A stretch of DNA of 64,000 nucleotides from Pseudonocardia cypriaca (GCF_006717045.1 NZ_VFPH01000001.1:1860001-1924000); one strand, 5' to 3'; shown: positions 9,020 through 18,048, numbered from the stretch's first letter. Notes: generated by a model from the letters alone, not told the origin. Translations and numbers: made by a program.

Positions 9020-9089
9020 ACTTCACAAACCCAGCCCGGACTTCGCACAGGGCCGGCCCTGTGCGAAGTCCGGGCTGGGTTTGTGAAGT
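9020..9089. repeat. Perfect 70-base palindrome, likely bidirectional terminator
   Basis: Two 35-base arms meet with no loop: bases 9020-9054 are the exact reverse complement of 9055-9089. It fills the gap between two convergent genes (secreted protein ending at 9003, lexA ending at 9097). A palindrome this long would extrude as a hairpin in RNA from either strand and stop both transcripts. There is no T-run. The size and perfection also fit a REP-like or MITE-like mobile palindrome. Confidence 0.85.
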
Positions 9090-9096
9090 CGGAGCT

Positions 9097-9834
9097 TCAG
9101 AGCCGCCGCAGCACCGCCACCACCCGGCCGAGGACCGTGGCGTCGTCGCCGGGGATCGGGTCGTAGGCGGGGTTGGCCGGCATCAGCCAGACGTGGCCGT
9201 CGCGCCGCTTGAACGTCTTGACCGTGGCCTCGCCGTCGATCATGGCGGCGACGATCTCGCCCTGCTCGGCCACCGGCTGCTGGCGGACGACGACCCAGTC
9301 GCCGTCGGTGATGGCGGCCTCGATCATCGAGTCGCCGCGGACGTTGAGCAGGAACAGGGTGCCCTCGCCGACGATCTCGCGGGGGAGGGGGAAGATGCTC
9401 TCGACGGCCTGCTCGGCGAGGATCGGCCCACCGGCGGCGATGTTGCCCAGCAGGGGGACCATCGCGGGAGCGGGGTGCAGGTCGCGCGCCGTCGGGTCCT
9501 CCGGGGTGGCGGCGGGGGTTTCGGTGATGTCCTCCGGGCCCCGCACGTCGACCGCGCGGGTGCGGTTGGGGTCGCGCCGCAGGTAGCCCTTCCGCTCGAG
9601 GGCGCGCAGCTGGTGGTGCACCGACGACGTGGACGTCAGGCCGACGGCGTCGCCGATCTCCCGCACGCTCGGCGGGTAGCCGAACCGCTCCACCCAGTCC
9701 CTGATCACCTCGAGGACCTTGCGCTGCCGGGGCGTGAGGCCCGCGGGCTCGGTGGGCGGGTCGGGGAACGTGCTCACCTGCGCGGTCTGCCCGGCCTCGG
9801 TGCCGGCCGCGCTGCCCGGGTCGTCCCGTGCCAT
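9097..9834 (-). CDS. lexA: SOS repressor LexA
   Basis: LexA represses DNA-damage genes until it cleaves itself on RecA filaments. The 245-residue protein has the N-terminal winged helix ([12 protein letters not shown], then [20 protein letters not shown]). The cleavage bond is Ala134-Gly135 in NIAAGGP, with the catalytic Ser169 in RGDS and Lys206 in EATVK. The ATG at 9834 has a GGAGGAGG ribosome site at 8 bases. Frames that extend it upstream are artefacts. A LexA-type box lies about 120 bases upstream, so autoregulation is expected. It diverges from the LysM protein gene. Confidence 0.97.
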   Translation of the reverse strand: MARDDPGSAAGTEAGQTAQVSTFPDPPTEPAGLTPRQRKVLEVIRDWVERFGYPPSVREIGDAVGLTSTSSVHHQLRALERKGYLRRDPNRTRAVDVRGPEDITETPAATPEDPTARDLHPAPAMVPLLGNIAAGGPILAEQAVESIFPLPREIVGEGTLFLLNVRGDSMIEAAITDGDWVVVRQQPVAEQGEIVAAMIDGEATVKTFKRRDGHVWLMPANPAYDPIPGDDATVLGRVVAVLRRL

Positions 9835-9952
9835 CTGCTGCGCCTCCTCCTCGTGGGCGGCGCGCCGGCCGCCCGCTGGTGTGGGGTGGGTGCCGCATGG
9901 GTGCGGCCGCCACCGTCGTCGCGTACGACCGTAGCCCCGATCGGGCTTGTCG

Positions 9953-9968
9953 CCAAACACATGTTCGA
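9953..9968 (-). promoter_or_regulatory. Candidate LexA box of lexA
   Basis: The site CCAAAC-ACAT-GTTCGA matches the actinobacterial SOS box (TCGAAC-N4-GTTCGA) perfectly in the right half and at 4 of 6 bases in the left half. It lies 119 bases upstream of the lexA ATG, in the lexA/LysM intergenic region, and would give autorepression. A second, better-placed box lies on the other side for the LysM gene. Confidence 0.7.
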
Positions 9969-10033
9969 ACGACACGCCCGCGTTTCTCGATTCTGTCGGA
10001 CCGCGGTGGTAGACACTTCGCACAGACGTTCGT

Positions 10034-10049
10034 TCGAACACTTGTTCAG
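10034..10049 (+). promoter_or_regulatory. Candidate LexA box of the LysM protein gene
   Basis: The site TCGAAC-ACTT-GTTCAG matches the SOS box perfectly in the left half and differs at two outer bases on the right. It is 35 bases upstream of the ATG at 10084, a position expected to overlap the promoter or early leader. This supports damage-induced expression of the LysM protein, as known for the mycobacterial and corynebacterial genes beside lexA. Confidence 0.75.
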
Positions 10050-10083
10050 CTTGCGCCACAGCGGAAGAAGCGGAGGCGGCGAT

Positions 10084-10668
10084 ATGTACGAGCGGGGCAT
10101 GTACGGGCGCGGTGTGCAGGACCAGGGAGTTGTCGGGCAGCCGGTGCTCGACCGGCGGACGGGGGAGCGGCGGCGCAGGCGTGCGAGCGGGCCGCGTCCG
10201 GTGCGTCCGGCGGTGAGCGCCGTCGCCGTGCGGCCGGCCGAGGCCGAGCGGCCACAGGCGCCGTCCGGTGCGCGCCGGCTGCCCGTGCCGCCGCCCGTGC
10301 CGGGTGTGCGCACGCTCGCGCGGCGGCCGCTCCCGGTGCCGCGCGGGGCCGTGCTGCTCGGCCGGGTGCGTCGCGTGCTCGCCGGGCTGGTCGTCACGGC
10401 GGCGGCCGCGGCGGTCGTGGTCGGGCTCGGCGTGCTGGCCGACTCCGCCGCAGCGGTCCGGGCAGCGGAGCGCTCGGTGAGTGCGCCGCAGGGCACCGTC
10501 GTCGTCACGGTTCGTGGCGAGCACACCGCGTGGGAGGTCGCGCAGCGGATCGCGCCGGGGGCGTCGGGGCCCGAGGTCGCCTCGCTCGCCGAGCGCATCG
10601 TCACCGAGAACTCGCTCGGATCGGTGCCGCTGCGCCCCGGGCAGGTGCTCAGGGTGACGTCCGGCTGA
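10084..10668 (+). CDS. SOS-linked LysM membrane protein (ChiZ/DivS-like position)
   Basis: The product is 194 residues. A basic, proline-rich cytoplasmic N-terminus of about 100 residues is followed by one membrane helix ([20 protein letters not shown]), then an external LysM-type domain ([15 protein letters not shown] to RPGQVLRV). The ATG at 10084 has GGAGGCGG at 7-8 bases. In mycobacteria and corynebacteria the equivalent gene between lexA and nrdR (Rv2719c/ChiZ, DivS) is damage-induced and slows division. The gene order and LexA box here imply the same role, but sequence similarity outside LysM is not checked. Confidence 0.8.
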   Translation: MYERGMYGRGVQDQGVVGQPVLDRRTGERRRRRASGPRPVRPAVSAVAVRPAEAERPQAPSGARRLPVPPPVPGVRTLARRPLPVPRGAVLLGRVRRVLAGLVVTAAAAAVVVGLGVLADSAAAVRAAERSVSAPQGTVVVTVRGEHTAWEVAQRIAPGASGPEVASLAERIVTENSLGSVPLRPGQVLRVTSG

Positions 10669-10756
10669 CGCTGTGCGGCGGTGACGTGGCGATGTCATGG
10701 GGTTCGTCCCGTTCGGTCGACACGACCGTACCGATAGGGGTGTCCTGCTTCCCATG

Positions 10757-10772
10757 CCCCTACATGTTGTGG
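10757..10772 (+). promoter_or_regulatory. Candidate NrdR box upstream of nrdR-nrdJ
   Basis: CCCCTACATGTTGTGG is an imperfect palindrome centred on CATG and resembles the actinobacterial NrdR box (roughly CNCNACATNTNGTNG). It lies 55 bases before the nrdR ATG, directly ahead of a TACACT that could be a -10 element. NrdR boxes usually occur in pairs and I could not find a convincing second one. Autoregulation of nrdR and control of nrdJ are inferred. Confidence 0.6.
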
Positions 10773-10827
10773 TTACACTCGTGTCGTTCGACAACAGGTG
10801 GGGTTCTGCAGAAGGGGGAGGAAGCCG

Positions 10828-11292
10828 ATGCGCTGCCCGTTCTGCCGCCACTCGGACTGCCGGGTGATCGACTCCCGGGAGGTCGACGACGGTCAGGCCA
10901 CTCGCCGCAGGAGGTCCTGCGCGGCGTGCGGCCGACGCTTCACGACGGTCGAGGAGCCCGTGCTCGCCGTCGTCAAGCGCAGCGGCGTCACCGAGCAGTT
11001 CAGCCGGGAGAAGGTCGTCAGCGGGGTCCGCAGGGCCTGCCAGGGGCGACCCGTCGACGAGGACGCGCTCCAGAAGCTCGCCCACCGGGTGGAAGAGGCG
11101 GTCCGCGCGGGTGGCACCGCCGAGATCCCCAGCCACGAGGTCGGCCTGGCCATCCTCGGCCCGCTCCGCGAGCTCGACGAGGTGGCGTACCTGCGCTTCG
11201 CGAGCGTCTACAAGTCGTTCTCCTCGATCGACGACTTCGAGAAGGAGATCTCCGACTTGCGCAGACCACCGGGCGCCGACCCGCCCGACTGA
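10828..11292 (+). CDS. nrdR: Transcriptional repressor NrdR
   Basis: NrdR senses ATP/dATP and represses ribonucleotide reductase genes. The 154-residue protein has the N-terminal zinc ribbon [17 protein letters not shown] with CAACGRRF, and then the ATP-cone ([24 protein letters not shown]). The ATG at 10828 follows GGGGGAGGAAG. It sits between the LysM gene and nrdJ, the usual actinobacterial arrangement. An NrdR-type box lies in the upstream gap. Confidence 0.97.
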   Translation: MRCPFCRHSDCRVIDSREVDDGQATRRRRSCAACGRRFTTVEEPVLAVVKRSGVTEQFSREKVVSGVRRACQGRPVDEDALQKLAHRVEEAVRAGGTAEIPSHEVGLAILGPLRELDEVAYLRFASVYKSFSSIDDFEKEISDLRRPPGADPPD

Positions 11293-11375
11293 CCGCCAGC
11301 CCATCTCGGCCGGACCGGCATTCGCCGGCCGGTGATCCGGCATGCCCGACCGACGCCGGACGACGTCGAAATGCA

Positions 11376-11434
11376 CCGCCGCCACAGATTCCGCCGCCAC
11401 ACATCCGCCGCCACAAAATCCGCCGCACCGCAGG
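11376..11434 (+). repeat. Short tandem repeat in the nrdJ leader
   Basis: The unit CCGCCGCCACA plus 3-4 A/T-rich bases occurs three times (11376-11390, 11391-11404, 11405-11419) and starts a fourth, imperfect copy at 11420. The spacing of 14-15 bases is not a multiple of three throughout, so it is not coding. It lies 56 bases or more before the nrdJ ATG and may be a stack of binding sites or an RNA element. Confidence 0.6.
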
Positions 11435-11489
11435 AAGCGCGCATCCGCGGACCCCAGCCCGCTGATCCGCGCGCGAGGAGAGGGAGAGC

Positions 11490-14339
11490 ATGACCGAGAC
11501 CGTCGGCGCCGCATCCGGACGCGGCAAGAGGAGCACCGCGAAAACGGGCAAGCAGGCAGGGCTCACCGTCGAGCGGCTCTACACCACCCCCGGCGTCCAC
11601 CCCTACGACGAGGTCACCTGGGAGCGCCGGGACGTCGTCATGACGAACTGGCGCGACGGCACGGTCAACTTCGAGCAGCGCGGGGTCGAGTTCCCCGACT
11701 TCTGGTCGATCAACGCCACCAACATCGTCACCAGCAAGTACTTCCGCGGCGCCGCCGGCTCGCCGCAGCGCGAGTCGAGCCTGCGGCAGCTGATCGACCG
11801 CGTCGTCGGCGTCTACCACCGCGCGGGGCTGGAGCACGGCTACTTCGCCACCGACGAGGACGCCGACGTCTTCGCCCAGGAGCTCACCTGGATGCTGCTG
11901 CACCAGGTGTTCAGCTTCAACTCCCCGGTGTGGTTCAACGTCGGCACGTCGAGCCCGCAGCAGGTCAGCGCGTGCTTCATCCTCGCGGTCGACGACACGA
12001 TGGAGTCGATCCTCAACTGGTACCGCGAGGAGGGCCTGATCTTCAAGGGCGGCTCCGGCGCCGGTCTCAACCTCTCCCGCATCCGCTCCTCCAAGGAGCT
12101 GCTCTCCTCCGGCGGCACGGCGTCCGGACCGGTGTCGTTCATGCGCGGTGCCGACGCCAGCGCGGGCACGATCAAGTCGGGTGGCGCCACCCGGCGGGCG
12201 GCGAAGATGGTCGTGCTCGACGTCGACCACCCCGACATCGAGGAGTTCGTCGCCACCAAGGCCAAGGAGGAGGCGAAGATCCGCGTCCTGCGCGACGCGG
12301 GCTTCGACATGGACCTCGGCGGCTCCGACATCACGTCGGTGCAGTACCAGAACGCCAACAACTCGGTGCGCGTCACCGAGGAGTTCATGCGCGCGGTCGA
12401 GAGCGACTCGGAGTTCGGGCTGCGTGCGCGGATGACGGGTGAGGTCATCGACCGGGTCCCGGCCAAGAAGCTGTTCCGCACCATCGCGCAGGCCGCATGG
12501 GAGTGCGCCGACCCCGGCATCCAGTACGACAGCACGATCAACGACTGGCACACCTGCCCCGAGTCGGGTCGCATCTCGGCGTCCAACCCGTGCTCGGAGT
12601 ACATGCACCTGGACAACTCCAGCTGCAACCTCGCCTCGCTGAACCTGCTGAAGTTCCTCGGCGACGACGGGCAGTTCGACGCCGCCCGCTTCCAGAAGGC
12701 CGTCGAGCTGATCATCACCGCGATGGACATCTCCATCTGCTTCGCCGACTTCCCCACCGAGCCGATCGCCGACACCACCCGCAAGTTCCGCCAGCTGGGC
12801 ATCGGCTACGCCAACCTCGGCGCGCTGCTCATGGCCACGGGCCACGCCTACGACTCCGAGGGCGGCCAAGCGCTCGCCGCGTCGATCACCTCGCTCATGA
12901 CGGGCGCGGCGTACAAGCGGTCGGCCGAGCTGGCCGGCGTCGTCGGCCCGTACGAGGGCTACGCGCGCAACGCCGAGGCCCACCAGCGGGTCATGCGCAA
13001 GCACGCCGCCGCCAACGACGACGTCCGCACGTTCGCCGCGAGCGCGCCGGTGCACAAGCTCGCCACCAAGGTCTGGCAGGAGTCCCTCGCGGTCGGTGCC
13101 CGCAACGGCTGGCGCAACGCCCAGGCGTCGGTGCTCGCGCCCACGGGCACCATCGGCCTGATGATGGACTGCGACACCACGGGCATCGAGCCGGACCTGG
13201 CGCTGGTCAAGTTCAAGAAGCTCGTCGGCGGCGGGTCCATGCAGATCGTCAACCAGACGGTGCCGCGGGCGCTGGCCAAGCTGGGCTACCAGGACGAGCA
13301 GATCGAGGCGATCGTCGAGTACGTGGGCGAGCACGGCCACGTCATCGACGCCCCCGGCCTGCGGCAGGAGCACTACGAGGTGTTCGACTGCGCCATGGGG
13401 GAGCGTTCCATCGCCCCGATGGGCCACGTCCGCATGATGGCGGCGGTGCAGCCGTTCCTCTCCGGCGCGATCTCCAAGACGGTCAACATGCCCGAGGAGG
13501 CCACCGTCGAGGACGTCGAGAAGATCTACATGGAGGGCTGGAAGCTCGGCCTGAAGGCCCTCGCGATCTACCGCGACAACTGCAAGGTCGGCCAGCCGCT
13601 GTCGGCGGGCAAGGAGGCCCGCAAGACCGAGACGGCGGAGGCCGCCGCGCCGGTGGTGGTCGAGTCGCGCCCGGTGCGCCGCAGGCTGCCGAAGAAGCGC
13701 CCGAGCCAGACGGTGTCGTTCACGGTCGGCGGGGCGGAGGGCTACCTCACCGCCGGGTCGTACCCCGACAACGGGCTCGGCGAGATCTTCGTCAAGCTGG
13801 GCAAGCAGGGCTCCACCCTCGCCGGTGTGATGGACGCGTTCTCGATGTCGATCTCGGTGGGCCTGCAGTACGGCATCCCGCTGGAGTTCTACGTCTCGAA
13901 GTTCTCCAACCTGCGGTTCGAGCCGGCAGGCATGACCGACGACCCGGACGTCCGGATCGCCACGAGCGTGCTCGACTACCTGTTCCGCAGGCTCGCGCTC
14001 GACCACCTGCCGTACGAGAAGCGCGCGGAGCTGGGCATCTTCTCCGCCGAGGAGCGGTCGGCCCAGGTCGCGGCCACCGACTACGGCGCAGGCTTCGGCG
14101 AGGTCGACATGGAGGGCCTGCGGTCCTCGGTCGGCGCGGCACCGGCGGAGAAGGAGGCGGAGCCGACGGGGTCCGCGGCTCCGGCGCCCGTCGAGGTGGG
14201 CAGCTCCACCGAGCTCCTGGAGCTGCGGCTGGGCAAGGCGGCCGACGCGCCGCTGTGCATGACCTGCGGCACGAAGATGCGCCCGGCCGGCTCCTGCTAC
14301 CTGTGTGAGGGCTGCGGCTCCACCAGCGGCTGCAGCTGA
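11490..14339 (+). CDS. nrdJ: Class II (adenosylcobalamin-dependent) ribonucleotide reductase NrdJ
   Basis: The enzyme makes deoxyribonucleotides using adenosylcobalamin instead of oxygen, in the cytoplasm. The 949-residue length fits the long actinobacterial class II form. Visible features are the substrate cysteine region ([11 protein letters not shown]), the thiyl-radical loop [33 protein letters not shown], and a C-terminal zinc-ribbon-like redox tail (CMTCGTKM and [11 protein letters not shown]). The ATG at 11490 follows AGGAGAGGGAG. NrdR lies directly upstream. A strong hairpin terminator follows. I saw no cobalamin riboswitch in the leader. Confidence 0.97.
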   Translation: MTETVGAASGRGKRSTAKTGKQAGLTVERLYTTPGVHPYDEVTWERRDVVMTNWRDGTVNFEQRGVEFPDFWSINATNIVTSKYFRGAAGSPQRESSLRQLIDRVVGVYHRAGLEHGYFATDEDADVFAQELTWMLLHQVFSFNSPVWFNVGTSSPQQVSACFILAVDDTMESILNWYREEGLIFKGGSGAGLNLSRIRSSKELLSSGGTASGPVSFMRGADASAGTIKSGGATRRAAKMVVLDVDHPDIEEFVATKAKEEAKIRVLRDAGFDMDLGGSDITSVQYQNANNSVRVTEEFMRAVESDSEFGLRARMTGEVIDRVPAKKLFRTIAQAAWECADPGIQYDSTINDWHTCPESGRISASNPCSEYMHLDNSSCNLASLNLLKFLGDDGQFDAARFQKAVELIITAMDISICFADFPTEPIADTTRKFRQLGIGYANLGALLMATGHAYDSEGGQALAASITSLMTGAAYKRSAELAGVVGPYEGYARNAEAHQRVMRKHAAANDDVRTFAASAPVHKLATKVWQESLAVGARNGWRNAQASVLAPTGTIGLMMDCDTTGIEPDLALVKFKKLVGGGSMQIVNQTVPRALAKLGYQDEQIEAIVEYVGEHGHVIDAPGLRQEHYEVFDCAMGERSIAPMGHVRMMAAVQPFLSGAISKTVNMPEEATVEDVEKIYMEGWKLGLKALAIYRDNCKVGQPLSAGKEARKTETAEAAAPVVVESRPVRRRLPKKRPSQTVSFTVGGAEGYLTAGSYPDNGLGEIFVKLGKQGSTLAGVMDAFSMSISVGLQYGIPLEFYVSKFSNLRFEPAGMTDDPDVRIATSVLDYLFRRLALDHLPYEKRAELGIFSAEERSAQVAATDYGAGFGEVDMEGLRSSVGAAPAEKEAEPTGSAAPAPVEVGSSTELLELRLGKAADAPLCMTCGTKMRPAGSCYLCEGCGSTSGCS

Positions 14340-14356
14340 GCCGACCCGCACCTGAC

Positions 14357-14387
14357 GGAGGGGGCCGACGTGGAGTCGGCCCCCTCC
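14357..14387 (+). terminator. Terminator of nrdJ
   Basis: A perfect 13-bp stem (GGAGGGGGCCGAC with its complement) closes a 5-base loop 17 bases after the nrdJ stop. The stem is very GC-rich and has no T-run, typical of high-GC actinobacteria. Confidence 0.85.
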
Positions 14388-14419
14388 GCGCCGTTCGGGC
14401 GCCACCCCAGGATGTAGCG

Positions 14420-14815
14420 ATGACCAGGTTCGTCGTCGACGCCGGTGTCTTGCTCCACCTCGCGAGCACGGACCTCGAGGTGCGGAACGGGCACCAGCTC
14501 CTCGCCCCGACACTTCTCCGCTCACAGACGCTGTCGGCGCTGCACGAGGCGGTCCACCGGGGCGAGATCCCGGGCGACGTCGGCCGGGAACGCCTGGCCC
14601 GTGTCGGCCGGATGCCGATCCGGCTCCTCGGCGACGCCGTGCTCCGCCGCCGGGCGTGGGAGCTGGCGGACCGGTTGGGGTGGGCGTCGACGTACGACGC
14701 CGAGTACCTCGCGCTCACCCAGTTGCAGGCGGACGCGTTCGTCACCCTCGATCCGGAGCTGGCGAGCAGCGCCGAGCGGCTCGTCACGGTCGCGTCGATC
14801 GAGGACCTGCTCTAG
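14420..14815 (+). CDS. PIN-domain ribonuclease, VapC-like
   Basis: The 131-residue protein starts RFVVDAGVLLHLAS and keeps the PIN acidic residues: the first Asp in VVDAG, then YDAEYLAL and TLDPEL near the C-terminus. PIN proteins cut RNA with bound Mg/Mn and often act as VapC toxins. The ATG at 14420 is 33 bases after the nrdJ terminator, and no antitoxin gene precedes or follows it on either strand. It may be a solitary toxin or a housekeeping nuclease. Function is inferred from the fold only. Confidence 0.75.
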   Translation: MTRFVVDAGVLLHLASTDLEVRNGHQLLAPTLLRSQTLSALHEAVHRGEIPGDVGRERLARVGRMPIRLLGDAVLRRRAWELADRLGWASTYDAEYLALTQLQADAFVTLDPELASSAERLVTVASIEDLL

Positions 14816-14915
14816 TCGCCGGAGCTGGATGTGACGGGCGCCACCCCCTACCGGTGTCACGTTCGGCCGGGCTGCGGAGTCGTTCCTCGTGACAGCGCCG
14901 CGGGAGGGTGGAGCG

Positions 14916-15380
14916 ATGGACGAACGGATCCTGGTGGCGCGGCTTCCGGTGCCGCCCGCCCGGGCGCACGTGCCGATGCGGGGGGCGGCCGTTGGCATCC
15001 TCTGGGTGCTCGCGACCGTGCAGTTGGTCGTCGGCACGTGGGCGCTGGCGGCGCCGCTCGTGTTCTACGAGGGCTTCCCGCTGCCTGCGCATGCCTGGGT
15101 GGGGCTGCTGCCGCCGTACAACGAGCATCTGGTGCGCGACGTCGGCGCGCTGAACCTCGCCTTGGCGGTGGTGCTGCTGGGAGCCGCGCTCCGGGCGGAC
15201 CGCGCCACCGTGCGCCTCGCCGTGATCGCGGGTCTGGCGGCTGCGGTTCCGCACACGGCCTACCACGCGCTGCACCTCGGCCACTTCCCGCCGGTGGACG
15301 CAGCGACGCAGACCGCGGGCATGGTCGTACACCTCGCCCTGCTGACGACCGTGCTCGTGCTGAGCTTCCGCGACCGGTAG
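14916..15380 (+). CDS. Small four-helix membrane protein
   Basis: This 154-residue protein has four predicted membrane segments: ILWVLATVQLVVGTWALAAP, LNLALAVVLLGAAL, LAVIAGLAAAVPHTAYHAL and VVHLALLTTVLVLSF. A conserved-looking HTAYHALHLGHF faces the membrane between helices 3 and 4. The ATG at 14916 follows GGAGGGTGGAG; a GTG 27 bases earlier is possible. I do not recognise its function. It is followed 3 bases later by the convergent VOC gene. Confidence 0.75.
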   Translation: MDERILVARLPVPPARAHVPMRGAAVGILWVLATVQLVVGTWALAAPLVFYEGFPLPAHAWVGLLPPYNEHLVRDVGALNLALAVVLLGAALRADRATVRLAVIAGLAAAVPHTAYHALHLGHFPPVDAATQTAGMVVHLALLTTVLVLSFRDR

Positions 15381-15383
15381 TCG

Positions 15384-15773
15384 TCAGGTCTCGACGCGCT
15401 CCTGGCGCACCGCCTCGACGTTGTTGCCGTCCGGGTCGCGCAGGAAGACCCCGTAGTAGCCGGGGTGGTACTCGGGCCAGACGCGCGGGGCGTGCAGCAC
15501 CTCCGCGCCGGTCGCGACGGCGATGCGGTGCACCTCGTCGACGGCGTCCCGGCTGGGGGCCGCGAACGCGACGTGCAGCTCGCGGGAGGGCCCGCCGGTG
15601 GACGGCCCCAGCCAGAAGCGCGGGGCGCCGTCCGGCCCGCACAAGCCGACGACGAAGGCGCCGTCGCGGGGGAAGCGCATCGCCTCCCGGATCCCGAGCG
15701 GGGCGAACACGCGCAGGTAGAAGGCCGCTGCGGCCTCGACGTCGGAGACCTGGACGGCGATGTGGTCGAGCAC
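15384..15773 (-). CDS. VOC-family (glyoxalase/bleomycin-resistance fold) protein
   Basis: The 129-residue product begins MLDHIAVQVSDVEAAAAFY, the typical first beta-alpha-beta unit, and ends with FLRDPDGNNVEAV, the second unit with the metal-ligand Glu. It has the usual length of single-domain VOC enzymes (lyases, dioxygenases or resistance proteins). The substrate is unknown. The GTG start at 15773 follows GGAGG at 5 bases. It diverges from the metallo-beta-lactamase-fold gene. Confidence 0.85.
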   Translation of the reverse strand: MLDHIAVQVSDVEAAAAFYLRVFAPLGIREAMRFPRDGAFVVGLCGPDGAPRFWLGPSTGGPSRELHVAFAAPSRDAVDEVHRIAVATGAEVLHAPRVWPEYHPGYYGVFLRDPDGNNVEAVRQERVET

Positions 15774-15877
15774 GGTGCACCTCCGGGCGTCGGGGCCGGC
15801 CTGTGCAGCTCACCACACCCACGTGCCTGTGCGGCGGCGGGACGTAGCGTGTCGAGGCGAATCGGGAGGAGGGCCGC

Positions 15878-16915
15878 GTGATCATCGACGATGACCCGGC
15901 GGGTGACTGGACGGCGCCCGGGGTGTACCGCTGCGCGCCAGGCGTGTACCGCATCCCGCTTCCGCTGCCGAACGACGGCCTGCGTGCGGTCAACGTCTAC
16001 GCGCTGGCAGATGGCGAGGGCCTGACGCTGGTGGACGCGGGGTGGGCGCTCGCGCAGTCGCGGGAGGCCCTCGCCTCGGCGCTCGCCGGGATCGGCGCGG
16101 GGCTCCCGGACGTGCGCCGGTTCCTCGTCACGCACATCCACCGCGACCACTACACGCAGGCGGTGGCGCTGCGGCGGGAGTTCGGCATGCGTGTGGCGCT
16201 CGGGCGCGGCGAGCGGCCCGGGATCGAGGAGCTCGCCCGGCCGAGGCGGGACCGGCGCGGCCAGCTGGACCAGCTGCTGCGGGCGGGTGCGCGCGAGATC
16301 GTCGAGCAGCTGGAGCGGTACGAGCCACCGGACGGCCTCGGCGAGTACGAGTTCCCCGACGACTGGATCGACGACGGCGCGCAGATCCTGGTGGGGGAGG
16401 GCCACCCGGAGCAGCGGGTGCTGGAGGCGATCTCGACGCCCGGCCACACCAGGGGGCACGTGGTGTTCGCCGACCCGGCGGCGGAGCTGCTGTTCTCCGG
16501 CGACCACGTGCTGCCGCGGATCACCCCGTCGCTCGGGCTGGAGCCGGTGCCCGGTAAGAGCCCCCTGGCCGACTTCCTCACCTCGCTCGAGCTCGTGCGC
16601 TCACGACCGGACGCGGTGCTGCTGCCCGCGCACGGGCCCACCGGGATGCGGGTGCACCAGCGGGTGGACGAGCTGGTCGCCCACCACGCGAAGCGGCTCG
16701 ACACCACCCTCGCCGCCGTGCAGGACGGCCACTCGACGGCCCACGAGGTGGCCGGCGTGCTGCTGTGGACCCGGCGCGACACCGCCTTCTCCGACCTGGA
16801 CCTGTTCAACCGGATGCTCGCCACCATCGAGACGGCCGCGCACCTCGAGGTGCTGGTCGAGCGGGGGCTGGTCACGGCCGGGGATCAGGACGGCATCCGG
16901 CACTACACATCGTGA
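15878..16915 (+). CDS. Metallo-beta-lactamase-fold hydrolase
   Basis: The 345-residue protein has the dinuclear zinc motif THIHRDHYTQ (HxHxDH, near residue 90), a later metal His in TPGHTRGHVVF, and Asp in LFSGDHVL. A C-terminal winged-helix-like tail (DELVAHHAKRLDTTLAAV onward) matches the RNase-J-unrelated, LACTB2-like group with thioester or nuclease activities. The GTG start at 15878 follows GGGAGGAGGG. There is no signal peptide. The exact substrate is unknown. Confidence 0.85.
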   Translation: MIIDDDPAGDWTAPGVYRCAPGVYRIPLPLPNDGLRAVNVYALADGEGLTLVDAGWALAQSREALASALAGIGAGLPDVRRFLVTHIHRDHYTQAVALRREFGMRVALGRGERPGIEELARPRRDRRGQLDQLLRAGAREIVEQLERYEPPDGLGEYEFPDDWIDDGAQILVGEGHPEQRVLEAISTPGHTRGHVVFADPAAELLFSGDHVLPRITPSLGLEPVPGKSPLADFLTSLELVRSRPDAVLLPAHGPTGMRVHQRVDELVAHHAKRLDTTLAAVQDGHSTAHEVAGVLLWTRRDTAFSDLDLFNRMLATIETAAHLEVLVERGLVTAGDQDGIRHYTS

Positions 16916-16995
16916 TAACGATTCACTCTTCGTAGAGCCCGGCCGGCGACAGTGCGACCATCCGGTCGTACCCTTTGCGCCATGAAGAGGCGGCC

Positions 16996-17901
16996 GTGAG
17001 CCGGGCGACGGGGCGTGCGATCGCCCGCGCCGGTCTCGGGCTCGCCACGTGCGTGCTCGCGGTCGCCGGGGTCGTCGTCGCCACCGACGGTACGACGTTC
17101 CCCGTGCTCGACCCACCGACCGTGGCGCTCGCGCCTGCCGTCGCCTCGCTCGAGTGCGCCGCGGCCGGCCCGTACGAGGCGCCTGCGCGGGGCAGCGTCG
17201 GCGTGCCGGTCGGCCTGCGCCTGTGCCCGAGCGCGGCCCGCACGATCACGTCCGCAGGTGCGGTGCTCGACGGCTGGGAGATCCGCGGCGGCATCGTCGT
17301 GGATGCGCCGGAGGTCGTCGTGCGCCGCAGCCGCGTCGTCGGCGACGGCACGCAACCCTTCGGCATCGTGACCACCGCACGGGGCTCGGTCCGGATCGAG
17401 GACGTCACGCTGACCGGCGACTACCCGGAGGCGGCAATCGGCGGTGACCGCTGGAGCGGGGAGCGCGTGGAGATCACCGGGGTGACCGGTGACGGTGCAC
17501 GGCTCGGCGAGGCCTCGCGGCTGCGCAACAGCACCGTGCACGACTTCGCCACGCCGCCCGGCCGGGAGGCCTCCGCCCTCGTGGTCCGGGGCAGCGGCCG
17601 GGACGTGCTCGTGGAGGACAACAAGGTCGACGTGGGGATCGGGCCCGGGCGCGGCAGTGCCGTGCTGCTCGACCCCGACCGGACGGCGGAACGGGGCGAG
17701 GGCCCGATCGTGATCCGCGGCAACGTGCTCGGCGGCGGCCGCTACACGCTCCGCGAGGACGAGCCGGGCGCCCCCTCCGACGTGCGGATCAGCGGCAACC
17801 GTTTCCGGCGCGACGCCGAGGAGGCCCCGCTGCGGGTGTCGCGACGGGCGGTCGTGGAGGACAACAGCTACCTCGACGGCGCCGGCCTGCCGGACTGGTG
17901 A
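16996..17901 (+). CDS. Secreted right-handed beta-helix protein
   Basis: The 301-residue product has a basic start and a hydrophobic helix (AGLGLATCVLAVAGVVVA), which act as signal peptide or anchor. It then shows repeated short strands of the pectate-lyase-like parallel beta-helix type (IVVDAPEVVVRRSRVVGD, VRIEDVTLTG, VLVEDNKVDVG, IVIRGNVLGG, VRISGNRF, AVVEDNSYL). Such proteins bind or cleave carbohydrates, or act as surface proteins. Catalytic residues cannot be assigned. The GTG at 16996 follows AAGAGG; TTG 16975 is an alternative. Confidence 0.75.
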   Translation: MSRATGRAIARAGLGLATCVLAVAGVVVATDGTTFPVLDPPTVALAPAVASLECAAAGPYEAPARGSVGVPVGLRLCPSAARTITSAGAVLDGWEIRGGIVVDAPEVVVRRSRVVGDGTQPFGIVTTARGSVRIEDVTLTGDYPEAAIGGDRWSGERVEITGVTGDGARLGEASRLRNSTVHDFATPPGREASALVVRGSGRDVLVEDNKVDVGIGPGRGSAVLLDPDRTAERGEGPIVIRGNVLGGGRYTLREDEPGAPSDVRISGNRFRRDAEEAPLRVSRRAVVEDNSYLDGAGLPDW

Positions 17902-17911
17902 TCGGAGAGCA

Positions 17912-17949
17912 CGACACGCCCGGGTTGGGGGGCGTATTTGGACGTGTCG
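17912..17949. terminator. Hairpin after the beta-helix gene
   Basis: CGACACG and CGTGTCG pair across a 24-base loop that itself contains CGCCC/GGGCG, giving an extended hairpin 10 bases after the beta-helix stop. It is probably the terminator of that gene. It may instead belong to the DUF3145 promoter region, about 100 bases before that start. Confidence 0.5.
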
Positions 17950-18048
17950 GGGGCGACCGGGCAGACTGATCACACAACCGAGATCAGCGGACCGGCCGCG
18001 TGCGAGGGCGTAGGGGAAGACGTTCCTCGTCGACGTTGGAGGTCTGCA

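Noticed and set aside
11293..11489. Cobalamin riboswitch in the nrdJ leader
   Set aside because: I looked for the conserved GCCACTG and paired elements of the cobalamin aptamer and found none. B12 control of a B12-dependent enzyme would also be unusual.
9097..11514. LexA fused to a long N-terminal region
   Set aside because: The frame runs antisense through the LysM and nrdR genes. LexA starts at the conserved position with a strong ribosome site.
14816..14915. Possible regulatory palindrome (GTGAC and GTCAC words) before the four-helix protein gene
   Set aside because: The words TGTGACGGGC and CCGGTGTCACG are present, but the arms pair over only five bases with a long spacer, so I do not claim an operator.
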